51,872 nt of DNA, from positions 1-51,872 of the forward strand of contig NZ_SRIC01000025.1 in the NCBI RefSeq assembly GCF_004684775.1, in the 5' to 3' direction. Below the pieces are notes generated by a model, which worked only from the letters and a program-made list of their open reading frames with translations, made no database searches and was not told the origin of the DNA. A program made the position numbers and the translations under genes. The stretch comes from Streptomyces sp. MZ04. GTDB lineage: Bacteria; Actinomycetota; Actinomycetes; Streptomycetales; Streptomycetaceae. Of this stretch, positions 44,448-51,872 are shown piece after piece; position 1 is the stretch's first letter, and each line of letters starts with the position of its first letter.

Positions 44448-45329
44448 TCAACGGAACCGGACCACCGCCGTCGTCGCGTGCCGGGTCGTGTTCTGCCGGA
44501 CCTCCACCGTGACGGGCGGGCCGGACGGCAGCGCGGCATAGGTGACCTCGCCGATCCCGATGGCGGTCGCCGTCCCCTCGCCCTTCGCCTCGGGCAGCGC
44601 GGCCGCGGCCGCCACCTGCAGCGTGGGCGCCAGCGGCGAGGACACCACGGGAGTGCCGTCCCCCGGCAGGACGAGCACCAGCGCGTGCGGCCGGGCCCGG
44701 CTCCCGGTGAAGCCGATGACGACCGCGTCCCGGGTGTCGCTGTGCCGCAGCTTCAGCCACGCCCGCGCGCCGCCCCGGTAGGCCCCGTCGAGCCGCTTGA
44801 TCACCAGGCCTTCGACGCCGGTGGCGGTCAGGGTCTCGTACCAGCTCAGGGCGAGCTCGCGGTCGGTCGTCATGGGCACGGGCTGCAGGGGCGGGCCGAG
44901 CGGTCCGACGATCCGTACGAGGCGTGCGCGCCGTTCCTCGTACGGCAGGGCGCGGCAGTCCTCGCCGTCCTCGGCGAGCAGATCGAAGGCGGCGTACGAA
45001 GCGGGGAGCTCGCGCGCGAGCAGGGCGGCACGCCCGCGGGTGGCGTTGGCGCGCTGCTGCACGGCCCCGAAGTCGATGCCCTCGTCGCCCCAGACGACGA
45101 CCTCGCCGTCGAGCACGGTCCCCGCGGGCAGCCGTCGTGCGGCCTCGGCGAGATCGGGGAACGAGGTGGTGACCAGGCGGCCCGACCGGGCCTGCAGCAT
45201 CACCCGGCGGCGCTCGGCGATGACGACGAGCCGATGCCCGTCGAACTTGGGCTCGAAGGCCCAGCCGGACCCCTCGGGCAGCGAGGTGACGGACTCGGCG
45301 AGGGCGACCTTGACCGGAAGGCTGATCAT
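44448..45329 (-). CDS. ATP-dependent DNA ligase (LigD ligase-domain type)
   Basis: The protein has 293 residues. The adenylation motif is FEPKFDGHRL with catalytic Lys28; then LDGEVVVW (motif III), EGLVIKRLDGAYRGG (motif IV) and WLKLRH (motif V), followed by an OB fold (VVIGFTGS...). It is a stand-alone ligase domain, as in Actinobacteria where LigD functions are split. It seals breaks in Ku-dependent end joining. The ATG overlaps the stop of the polymerase gene by four bases, so the two are co-translated. Confidence 0.92.
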   Translation of the reverse strand: MISLPVKVALAESVTSLPEGSGWAFEPKFDGHRLVVIAERRRVMLQARSGRLVTTSFPDLAEAARRLPAGTVLDGEVVVWGDEGIDFGAVQQRANATRGRAALLARELPASYAAFDLLAEDGEDCRALPYEERRARLVRIVGPLGPPLQPVPMTTDRELALSWYETLTATGVEGLVIKRLDGAYRGGARAWLKLRHSDTRDAVVIGFTGSRARPHALVLVLPGDGTPVVSSPLAPTLQVAAAAALPEAKGEGTATAIGIGEVTYAALPSGPPVTVEVRQNTTRHATTAVVRFR

Positions 45330-46222
45330 GCGGGACCCGATCGGGGGAGCGGCCGGGCGCGGTTCGCGTTGATGAGCGGGCCCAGCAGATCCCCGTACCG
45401 CTGGAGGCGGGGCGCGATGTCCGCCGCACGGAAGACGAGCTGCTCCGGGGTGCCGCACTCCTCGACTTCCTCCCAGGTCACCGGGGTGGAGACGGTCGGC
45501 TCCTGGCGGGCGCGCAGGGTGTACGGGGTGGCGGTCGTCTTGGCCGCGGCGTTCTGGCTGAAGTCGACGAAGACCTTGCCGGGGCGCAGGTTCCTGGCCA
45601 TCCGGTGGACGACCAGGGCGGGCAGCGCGCGCTCGGCGTCCTTGGCGAGTCCCTTCGCGTACGCGGTGACGTCATCGGACGGCGTCGGCTCCAGCGGGCA
45701 GAGCAGGTGCAGCCCCTTGGAGCCCGAGGTCTTCGCGTACACGTAGAGCCCGTCGTCCCGCAGCCGGTCCCGCAGCCAGAGACCGGCCCGGCAGCACTCG
45801 ACGACGGTGGCGGGCGCGCCGGGATCCAGGTCGAGGACCAGCCGGTCGGCCATCGCAGGGGCGTCCGCCTGCCACTGCGGCGTGTGGAACTCCGTGACGA
45901 GGTTGGCGGCCCACATGAGGGTGGCGAGGTCGTTGACGACGATCTGCCGGGCGTTCCCGTCCGAGCGCGGCACGTCGGCGGTGCGCACCCAGGACGGGGT
46001 GCCCGGCGGCACGTTCTTGGCGAAGAAGCGCTGGCCGTCCGGGCCGTCCGGGAAGCGGAGGAAGGAGACCGGGCGGTTGTAGAGGTGGGCGAGGAGGGAG
46101 CCCGCCGTGCTGGCGTAGTAGTGCAGCATCTCGCCCTTGGTGAAGCCCGTGGCCGGGTACAGCACCTTCTCCAGATTGCTGAGGGCCAGCCGCCGCCCCT
46201 CCACCTCGGTGATCGGCGTCAT
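45326..46222 (-). CDS. LigD-type polymerase (primase-polymerase)
   Basis: The protein has 298 residues of the archaeo-eukaryotic primase superfamily, LigD PolDom. Motifs: NLEKVLYPATGFTKGEMLHY, catalytic DLDPG (Asp131, Asp133), TSGSKGLHLLCPL, and KVFVDFSQN with the third Asp at 220. It fills gaps with a preference for ribonucleotides during end joining. It has no nuclease domain. The ATG at 46222 has no strong ribosome site; an AT-richer leader precedes it. It forms an operon with the ligase. Confidence 0.93.
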   Translation of the reverse strand: MTPITEVEGRRLALSNLEKVLYPATGFTKGEMLHYYASTAGSLLAHLYNRPVSFLRFPDGPDGQRFFAKNVPPGTPSWVRTADVPRSDGNARQIVVNDLATLMWAANLVTEFHTPQWQADAPAMADRLVLDLDPGAPATVVECCRAGLWLRDRLRDDGLYVYAKTSGSKGLHLLCPLEPTPSDDVTAYAKGLAKDAERALPALVVHRMARNLRPGKVFVDFSQNAAAKTTATPYTLRARQEPTVSTPVTWEEVEECGTPEQLVFRAADIAPRLQRYGDLLGPLINANRARPLPRSGPA

Positions 46223-46577
46223 ACGATGAGAGTCGCATAAATCGCACCAAATCACCCAAAAGCAATGAATCACTGCGGGATCTCAGAACGCGCGTCACAT
46301 GCCGACGCTGTGGCCTGCAGCTCTGCTCATTCTCACGCCGATGGCCATGCTTCTGTCTCAGGAGCGTGGCCATGTCCGGCCTCGGGGAGCAATGGAACAG
46401 TGGTGGGCGTTAAGCATTGACCGACGTCATGGACGCCGTTGACGGCGGGCGTTCCCGCCGGTTGCCCGTGCTTGTCCGGTTCGGCGTCGGCGAAGGCGCG
46501 GTATCCGCCGAGTCCGCCGGGCGCAAGGTCTTCGGCCTCGCCGCCGCAGGCGTCCGTCTCGCTTGACCTCTTGCGCG
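46223..46577. other. Intergenic region, no supported gene
   Basis: 355 bp lie between the polymerase start and the LysR stop. The right part has reading frames of uneven composition that I cannot assign. The left part, near 46223-46270, is AT-richer and probably holds the promoter of the NHEJ operon. Confidence 0.5.
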
Positions 46578-47480
46578 TCAGTCCGGCAGCCAGTGCAGCT
46601 CGTGCGCCAGGGTTTTGGCGACGGCACGGATGCGGCGGTGTAGCGGCGACTGCTCGCGTGGCAGGACCAGGTGGATCGTCAGGCTGGGCGCGCCCCGCAG
46701 TGGTCGCCAGGTGAGACCGGCCGGTTGTACCGTGACCGCGGCTTCTCCGGCCGGGGCGAGGGTGACCCCGTCGCGCAGGTCGCGCTGAGACATGTCGAAA
46801 GAGACTGCGGGCGTGTGGAATCGGGGGTGTGGTCGGGTGTCTCGGAACAGTGCGGACAGCTGATCGTGGATCACGGGGTTGGTCGCACGGTCCGGGAGTC
46901 GCAGCGGATACGCGGCCGCGTCGGCGATCTCGATCTCCGGGTGTTCGGCCAGCGGATGGTGCTGCGCCAGCTGGACCCCGATGCACATACGCCGCAGCAG
47001 GAACCGGCGTACGCCACGGCCCGGCTGTTCACCGCGGGTGATCCCGGCATCGATGCGGCCGTCGGCGACCGCGGGAGAGATCTCCGGTGTCGCCATCGGG
47101 ACCGCGCCGACCTCGAGTCCGCTGTTGCCGCGAATCAGCCTGTCCACCAGGGCCGGCACCGTCTCGGCCCCGGCGCTGAGGCTGTATCCGATGCGCAGCG
47201 TGCCCAGTTCACCGGCCGCCGCGCTCCGGGCGGTGTCCCATGCCCGGTCCAGCGCCGCCAGCGCGGGCGGCGCGGACTCCGCCAAAGCCGCACCGGCCGT
47301 GGTCAATACGACGCTACGCGTGTTGCGGACCAGCAGGGCCGTACCGAGTTCCGCCTCCAATCGGCGCATCCGGGCGCTGAGCGCGGGCTGTGCGATACCG
47401 ATCCGTGCGGCCGCGCGGGTGAAGTTCAACTCCTGCGCCAGCACCAGGAAGTACCGCAGGCTCACCGTATCCGGCGCCAC
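46578..47480 (-). CDS. LysR-family transcriptional regulator
   Basis: The protein has 300 residues. The N-terminal helix-turn-helix is YFLVLAQELNFTRAAARIGIAQPALSARMRRLEAELGTALLVRN. The effector domain (GELGTLRIGYSLSAGAETVPALVDRL) spans about 90-300. Start GTG 47480 has an AGGGGGG ribosome site. It is divergent from the DUF1330 gene, its likely target, with 188 bp between. Confidence 0.92.
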   Translation of the reverse strand: MAPDTVSLRYFLVLAQELNFTRAAARIGIAQPALSARMRRLEAELGTALLVRNTRSVVLTTAGAALAESAPPALAALDRAWDTARSAAAGELGTLRIGYSLSAGAETVPALVDRLIRGNSGLEVGAVPMATPEISPAVADGRIDAGITRGEQPGRGVRRFLLRRMCIGVQLAQHHPLAEHPEIEIADAAAYPLRLPDRATNPVIHDQLSALFRDTRPHPRFHTPAVSFDMSQRDLRDGVTLAPAGEAAVTVQPAGLTWRPLRGAPSLTIHLVLPREQSPLHRRIRAVAKTLAHELHWLPD

Positions 47481-47494
47481 GTGCCCCCCCTGCC

Positions 47495-47508
47495 GATTGA
47501 TAACAATC
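47495..47508. promoter_or_regulatory. GATTG-N4-CAATC inverted repeat
   Basis: A short perfect inverted repeat 15 bp upstream of the LysR start, in the divergent promoter region. It may be part of an autoregulatory site. Confidence 0.35.
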
Positions 47509-47668
47509 CGTTCTGAGTCTATCCCGTACCGGTCTTTCCCTCGACCGCAGATCAGGCCCTAACCTGCGCATATGACGATTCAAGTGACCGCAGTACCCGT
47601 CGCCGGGATCGATCGATCTGAGTGTCAATTCGAAGTCGGACGTGTCCGGCCCAACACAGGAGGTTTCC

Positions 47669-47974
47669 ATGTCTAAGGGCTACTGGGTCAGTGTCTACCC
47701 CGCCATTTCCGGCCCTGAGAAGCTGACTGCCTACGACAAGCTGGCCGGTCCGGCTGTCCAGGCCGGGGGCGGGCGCGTCCTGTCCCGGATCCCGTCCCAT
47801 GGCGGTCGAGTCGTCGCCCACGAGGCCGGAATCACGCAACGCGTCGTTCTGATCGAGTTCGACAGCTTTGAACAGGCCGTCGCGGCATACGAGAGCGAGG
47901 CATACCAGAAGGCGCTGGTGGCCCTCCCTGACGGCTACGAGCGCGACTTCCGCATCATCGACGGCATCGACTGA
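47669..47974 (+). CDS. DUF1330 protein
   Basis: The protein has 101 residues, a dimeric ferredoxin-like fold: KGYWVSVYPAISGPEKLTAYDKLAGPAVQAGGGRVLSR, then RVVLIEFDSFEQAVAAYESEAYQKAL. The catalytic role is unknown; relatives are stress or detoxification proteins. Start ATG 47669 is strongly supported by AGGAGG five bases upstream. It is divergent from the LysR gene. Confidence 0.9.
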   Translation: MSKGYWVSVYPAISGPEKLTAYDKLAGPAVQAGGGRVLSRIPSHGGRVVAHEAGITQRVVLIEFDSFEQAVAAYESEAYQKALVALPDGYERDFRIIDGID

Positions 47975-48071
47975 CCGGCGGGCCCAGCCATCGCTGAGCA
48001 TCCGTCACCTGATACGCACACGGTGCTGAACGACGACTCACCAGACGAGTTCGAAGCCGTGCCCCGCGTCC

Positions 48072-48203
48072 CACGCTGGTGGTGATCTTCCCGATCTTGT
48101 GGCTGTTGTATTCGGTGAACCACATGTTGCCGTCCGGACCAGGGGTGATACCGGGGGTGATGTCGAAGGGCTTGGCGCCGCCGGTGGGCACCTCCTGTGC
48201 CAC
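48072..48203 (-). pseudogene. Virginiamycin B lyase-like fragment
   Basis: A short frame encodes VPTGGAKPFDITPGITPGPDGNMWFTEYNSHKIGKITT, the repeat unit of streptogramin B lyase-type beta propellers (I-x-x-GPDGN-x-WFTE...KIG-x-I). Only about one blade remains of the expected six or seven, with an ITPG duplication inside. It joins a transposition-ATPase fragment at about 48200. It is a gene fragment, not a functional enzyme. Confidence 0.65.
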
Positions 48204-48319
48204 TTGAGGAAGTGCAGGTCGTCCAGGATCAGCAGCCTCACCTCGCAGGACAGCACGCAGTCCAGGGCTTGCAAGCCGAGCTGGGCGGGCGTGGGCGCCG
48301 AGTAGCTCAGGACGGAAGA
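48202..48319 (-). pseudogene. TniB/TnsC-like transposition ATPase fragment
   Basis: The frame reads SAPTPAQLGLQALDCVLSCE, then VRLLILDDLHFLKWH. It resembles the Walker B region of TniB-like transposition ATPases (hydrophobic-I-D-D-hydrophobic-H-F-L-K). The P-loop and the rest are gone. It directly follows the TnsA-like remnant on the same strand in a different frame. Confidence 0.6.
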
Positions 48320-48639
48320 CCCAGTCGCGCCGGAAGCCGGCCAGGTGGCCCCGCCGTGGTCTTCATCAGGAACGGCCGGGCCACGATGCCGTGCACGAGC
48401 GGGTCGAAATCGGCGAAGAGAAGCCTTGCCAGTTCCAGCCGCGACTCGTAGATCACGGGCTCACGCATGGTCGCTGACCAGTAGCTTCCGGAATAGCGCT
48501 GCTGTCCTCGGCGCCATCGGAACGTCCGCCACGGAGTCGCCGACTTCAGCGCGTCGACGGACACTGTTGTCCACGACAGGTCCTCCACGAGCTTGCCGTC
48601 GGGAAAGCGAACGCTGACTTCTACGGCGGGATCGTCCAC
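48307..48639 (-). pseudogene. TnsA-like transposon endonuclease remnant
   Basis: About 110 residues: WRTFRWRRGQQRYSGSYWSA, then MREPVIYESRLELARLLFADFDP and VARPFLMKT. This is the start of the TnsA-like heteromeric transposase endonuclease found in actinobacterial Tn7/Tn5053-like elements. The family continues for another 100 or so residues with the catalytic Asp and Gln-x-Lys; here the frame ends soon after MKT and passes into TniB-like sequence. A GTG at 48639 is the likely start; the frame is open to 48720. No TnsB-type transposase remains. Confidence 0.7.
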
Positions 48640-48866
48640 GACGCACCCCCAGCTCGGGCAGTACCTGCAAACCACACGATCCCAGCCCTGACGAATCGGG
48701 CAGGCAGAACCGACCTGCATCGCCTGAAAGAGTGAGTCCTCTGAACAGCGATTCTCGGCAAGTCACCCCATGTGGCCTCGCTGTGCTGTCGGCGCCGAGA
48801 AATATGGCGCCGGTTCTGAGAACCCACAACCACCCGAAAGTACTCCTCGGCTGAGAGGTGCCAGAC

Positions 48867-49913
48867 GTGCGATCCATATGGAACGGTGCGATCTCCTTCG
48901 GTCTTGTCAGCATCCCGATCAAGCTCGTGAACGCCACCGAGAGCCACTCGGTCTCCTTCCGGCAGATCCATGTGGAGGACGGGGGCCGGATCCGCTACCG
49001 CAAGGTGTGCGAGCTGGAGGAGAAGGAGGTGACGTCCGCCGAGATCGGCAAGGCCTACGAGGAGGCGGACGGGTCGATGGTCCCGATCACCGACGAGGAT
49101 CTGGCCGCCCTGCCGATCCCGACCGCCAAGACGATCGAGATCGTCGCCTTCGTCCCGGCGGACCGGATCGACCCGCTCCAGATGGACGCGGCGTACTACT
49201 TGTCGGCGAACGGGGTGCCCGCCGCCAAGCCGTACACGCTGCTGCGGGAGGCGCTGAAGCGCAGCCAGAAGGTGGCGATCGCCAAGTACGCGCTGCGGGG
49301 GCGGGAGCGGCTCGGGATGCTGCGGGTGGTGGACGACGTCATCGCGATGCACGGTCTGCTGTGGCCGGACGAGATCCGGGCCCCCGAGGGCGTGGCACCC
49401 GACACCGAGGTCAAGGTCCGTGACGCGGAACTCGACCTGGCGGACGCCCTGATGGACACGCTCGGCGAGGTCGACATGTCGTCCCTCCACGACGACTACC
49501 GCGCGGCGGTGGAGGAACTCATCGCCGCCAAGGCGGAGGGAAAGATCCCGACGGAGCCGGCGGCCGCCGCCGCGGGTGGCGGCAAGGTCATCGACCTGAT
49601 GGCCGCGCTGGAGAGCAGTGTGAAGGCGGCGCGGAGTGCGCGGGGCGAGGGGGAGAAGGAGGGGAAGGAGGCCGAGGTGACGCCGCTGTCCTCCCGCCGG
49701 AAACGGGCTCCGGCCGCGCCCAAGCAGGTGGGCGGGAAGAAGTCGACGTCGACGGCGAAGAGGACCGCGAAGAAGACGGCCGCCAAGTCCACGGTGAAGA
49801 AGTCGACGGTGAAGAAGTCGACGGCGAAGAAGTCGACGTCCACGGCTGCGTCTGCGTCTGCGAAGAAGTCCGCGGCCAAGAAGGCCGCACCGAAGAAGCG
49901 GGCCTCGGCGTAG
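48867..49913 (+). CDS. ku: Non-homologous end-joining protein Ku
   Basis: The protein has 348 residues. The core (about 1-255) opens with [20 protein letters not shown] and contains [37 protein letters not shown] and [22 protein letters not shown] Lys/Ser/Thr/Ala-rich tail (KKST and AKK repeats, about 285-348) is the DNA-binding extension found in many Streptomyces Ku proteins. Ku binds broken ends and recruits the LigD polymerase and ligase, encoded about 2.6 kb to the left. Start GTG 48867 is chosen because GAGAGG lies eight bases upstream; a GTG at 48858 overlaps that site. Confidence 0.94.
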   Translation: MRSIWNGAISFGLVSIPIKLVNATESHSVSFRQIHVEDGGRIRYRKVCELEEKEVTSAEIGKAYEEADGSMVPITDEDLAALPIPTAKTIEIVAFVPADRIDPLQMDAAYYLSANGVPAAKPYTLLREALKRSQKVAIAKYALRGRERLGMLRVVDDVIAMHGLLWPDEIRAPEGVAPDTEVKVRDAELDLADALMDTLGEVDMSSLHDDYRAAVEELIAAKAEGKIPTEPAAAAAGGGKVIDLMAALESSVKAARSARGEGEKEGKEAEVTPLSSRRKRAPAAPKQVGGKKSTSTAKRTAKKTAAKSTVKKSTVKKSTAKKSTSTAASASAKKSAAKKAAPKKRASA

Positions 49914-50047
49914 GGCCGGTGATGCCGCCGTTTCATCAGATGGACGCGATGTTCTCGAGCCCTCCTGGAGATATCGGAACACCTCTGAGTACCTCGCCTG
50001 GCGCCCCCAGGCTCGCCAGGAACCCGTACCCCGGCAACCCTGGAGGA

Positions 50048-50296
50048 ATGACCCAGGACAAGCAGACCGGATATCGGCCCGTGGTCTTCCGTGACCGCTC
50101 GGCGGGGTACGCCTTTCTCACCCGGTCGACCGCGTCGAGCGACCAGACGATCGAGTGGGACGACGGCGAGACGTATCCGCTGGTGGAGGTGGAGATCTCG
50201 GCGGAGAGCCACCCGTTCTACACGGGCCGGGCCCGGGTCGTGGACTCCGAGGGCCAGGTGGCGAAGTTCGAGCGGCGCTTCGGGGACGGCGCATGA
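50048..50296 (+). CDS. rpmE2: Type B 50S ribosomal protein L31
   Basis: The protein has 82 residues: [20 protein letters not shown], then [36 protein letters not shown]. It lacks the Cys residues of zinc-binding L31, so it is the zinc-independent paralogue that normally replaces the zinc form when zinc is low. Such genes are usually under Zur; I see no clear Zur box in the 134 bp upstream. The ATG follows GGAGGA by only one base, an unusually close ribosome site. Its stop overlaps the start of a DUF1254 gene (ATGA). Confidence 0.88.
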   Translation: MTQDKQTGYRPVVFRDRSAGYAFLTRSTASSDQTIEWDDGETYPLVEVEISAESHPFYTGRARVVDSEGQVAKFERRFGDGA

Positions 50297-51672
50297 CCGA
50301 TCTGCAGGAGCTGGCGGCCGAGGCGTACGTCTACGGCTTTCCGATGGTGTCCAACCTCGACGAGGTCGACCGCTTCACCCGCAAGGGCATGGCCTCGGTG
50401 GCGCCCGCCCCCTTCAACGAGTTCAGCCATGGCGGCAAGCTCGCCGGGCCGAGCGACAGCTTCGTGACCGTCAACAACGACACCCTCTACTCCCTGGCGC
50501 AGATCGACCTGTCCGGCGGGCCGCTGCTGCTCACCGTGCCGGACACCGCCGGGCGTTACTACGTCCTGCAGTTCGTGGACGCCTGGACCAACAACTTCGC
50601 GTACGTGGGACGCCGCGCGACCGGCACCGGGGCGGCGAGTTTCCTGCTCACGCCGCCCGGCTGGGACGAGCTCGTGCCGGCGGGCGCCACCCGGATCTCC
50701 GTGCCGACGATGGTGGCGACGATCGTCGGACGCTGGGCCTGCGCGGGCCCGGACGACGTGGCGGCGGTGCGGGAACTCCAGGAGGACACGCTCCTCGAGC
50801 CGTACTGGACGGCGTCCGGCGAGCCCCTGGGTCTTCCGACCCACGCGTACACCCCGGACGGCGATCCGGAGCTGCTGTTCTTCGAGAAGCTGCGGGCGCG
50901 GATGGCGGCCTTTCCACCCGCGGCGCCTGAGGTGGCGTATCAGCAACGCTTCGCCCCGCTCGGCCTGCTCGACCCGCAGAGTCCGTACGGTCAGGCCGCG
51001 CCCGAGCTGGTCGAGGCGCTGCGCGCGGGATTCGCCGCAGGCAAGGAGCGGGTCGAGCACGCCACGACCCATGGCGGGGACCATGGCGGGGACCATGCCG
51101 GGTCCTCCGAGCAGAACGGCTGGCAGCTGGCGTACCACGCCTTCGACTACAACGCCGACCACTTCGAGGTCGGCACGCTCAAGGATCCCCAATGGATCTG
51201 CAGGGACCGGGAGTTGGCGCACACCATGCGCGCGGCGGCGGCACGGGCCGACCTCTGGGGCAATCACGGGTACGAAGCGGCGCACGCGATGACGTGGAAC
51301 GACGACGAGGGCGAGCCACTGGACGGCTCACGCTCCTACACGCTGCGGTTCGAGAAGGTGCCGCCGGTAGACGCATTCTGGTCGGTAACGATGTACGACG
51401 TACCGGACTACCACCTGGTCGAAAACCCCGTCGACCGGTACTCGATCGGCGACCGCACCCCAGGTCTTGCGTACGGCGACGACGGCTCGCTCACGCTCCG
51501 CCTCCAGGCGCGTCGCCCCGCCGACGACAAGACGGCCGCCAACTGGCTGCCCACGCCCGAGGGCCCCTTCCGCCCGGTGGTGCGGATGTACACGCCGCGG
51601 GCGGCGGTCTTCGACGGGACGTACCAACTGCCGCCGGTACGCCGCGACCGGGAGGGCGGGGCCGTTTCCTAG
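50293..51672 (+). CDS. DUF1254/DUF1214 domain protein
   Basis: The protein has 459 residues. The DUF1254 part (about 8-130) has [27 protein letters not shown] and [20 protein letters not shown]; the C-terminal DUF1214 part has [41 protein letters not shown]. There is no signal peptide although many relatives are secreted. A His/Gly/Asp-rich short repeat ([11 protein letters not shown]) lies at about 260-270 and may bind metal. The function is unknown. Its start overlaps the L31 stop by four bases, so it is translated with a ribosomal protein. Its TAG stop shares bases with the convergent TetR stop. Confidence 0.85.
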   Translation: MTDLQELAAEAYVYGFPMVSNLDEVDRFTRKGMASVAPAPFNEFSHGGKLAGPSDSFVTVNNDTLYSLAQIDLSGGPLLLTVPDTAGRYYVLQFVDAWTNNFAYVGRRATGTGAASFLLTPPGWDELVPAGATRISVPTMVATIVGRWACAGPDDVAAVRELQEDTLLEPYWTASGEPLGLPTHAYTPDGDPELLFFEKLRARMAAFPPAAPEVAYQQRFAPLGLLDPQSPYGQAAPELVEALRAGFAAGKERVEHATTHGGDHGGDHAGSSEQNGWQLAYHAFDYNADHFEVGTLKDPQWICRDRELAHTMRAAAARADLWGNHGYEAAHAMTWNDDEGEPLDGSRSYTLRFEKVPPVDAFWSVTMYDVPDYHLVENPVDRYSIGDRTPGLAYGDDGSLTLRLQARRPADDKTAANWLPTPEGPFRPVVRMYTPRAAVFDGTYQLPPVRRDREGGAVS

Positions 51673-51872
51673 CCGCTCCTGGTCGTTGCCCTGGTTGCCC
51701 TGGTTGCCCTGACGTCCAGGGCCGGCGCGATGACGGCGAAGGCCCGGTCGGTCAGCACGGTGGCGTCCTCCGCACCGTCGCTGTCGCTCCACCGCTGCAG
51801 CACGGTGTCGAAGGCGGTCAGGGCGACCCCCGCGGCCAGCCGCGGACGCAGGTCGGTGGCGGGGCCGGTGGC
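51669..51872 (-). CDS. TetR-family regulator, C-terminal part (cut by the window edge)
   Basis: 67 residues remain: TDLRPRLAAGVALTAFDTVL, QRWSDSDGAEDATVLTDRAF, then APALD, the C-terminal helices of a Streptomyces TetR regulator; the DNA-binding half is outside the window. A threefold nine-base repeat near 51688-51712 encodes (RAT)n at the tail. The TAG stop lies in a CTAG palindrome (51669-51672) that also forms the stop of the convergent DUF1254 gene. Confidence 0.75.
   Translation of the reverse strand, partial: ATGPATDLRPRLAAGVALTAFDTVLQRWSDSDGAEDATVLTDRAFAVIAPALDVRATRATRATTRSG

Noticed and set aside
46333..46986. Minus-strand frame in the gap left of the LysR gene as a possible gene
   Set aside because: It mostly overlaps LysR in another frame, and the non-overlapping part has no recognisable domain or ribosome site.
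49960..50047. Zur box before the type B L31 gene
   Set aside because: No TGAAAATNATTTTCA-like sequence is visible; the region is GC-rich with only weak inverted repeats.

Overview
The window is high-GC (roughly 70%) actinobacterial DNA and reads as a Streptomyces chromosome core segment. The evidence is the codon bias, many GTG/TTG starts, a conservon, a mycobacterial-type fused 2-oxoglutarate dehydrogenase, Lon with an HspR-type operator, and NHEJ genes. It holds about 43 intact genes, a 5'-truncated one at the left edge, a partial one at the right edge and four gene remnants. No rRNA, tRNA or CRISPR was seen.

Region 1 (1-12346): the end of an F420-type oxidoreductase and a DUF6104 gene, then a seven-gene co-directional block. 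The block comprises a trypsin-co-occurring domain protein, a trypsin-like protease with a VMAP-C-like end, a MoxR AAA+ ATPase, a SAV_2336/vWA-like repeat protein, a small FxSxx-family-like peptide, an HExxH-type peptide hydroxylase and a TIR-NB-ARC-TPR protein. It looks like a peptide-modification/conflict system of the FxSxx and vWA-MoxR ('ternary') type. The radical SAM maturase normally found with FxSxx peptides is absent and the peptide lacks the FxSxx end. This is the best candidate for something undescribed. Tandem palindromes 21 bp apart lie before the MoxR gene.

Region 2 (12347-25700): housekeeping genes: fused 2-oxoglutarate dehydrogenase E1/E2, an OmpR-type two-component pair, a spermidine synthase-like methyltransferase, a rhomboid-like protein, an O-methyltransferase, Lon, a secreted GH25 lysozyme and a MarR regulator. 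Two copies of a ~64 bp intergenic repeat lie at convergent gene ends at 12367 and 25625.

Region 3 (25703-32611): a PP2C-like protein divergent from a conservon (nitrate-sensor-type kinase, roadblock, DUF742, GTPase) that runs into a StyA-type flavin monooxygenase.

Region 4 (32584-43881): a NlpC/P60 endopeptidase, a small conserved protein, and a TetR/AurF-like diiron oxygenase unit divergent from a second diiron (ferritin-like) protein. Then come a SEDS-PBP pair, a secreted SH3 protein, an orphan histidine kinase coupled to a lipoprotein, a sortase remnant and a NERD protein.

Region 5 (43886-51872): a SnoaL-like gene with a clear promoter bracketed by two operators, then NHEJ genes (separate LigD-type ligase and polymerase, and Ku about 2.6 kb away). 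Between them are a LysR regulator, a DUF1330 gene and a graveyard of Tn7/Tn5053-like transposition genes fused to a virginiamycin B lyase-like fragment. Type B L31 overlaps a DUF1254 gene, and the window ends in a partial TetR gene. No database search or computation was run; assignments rest on motifs and recall of families.
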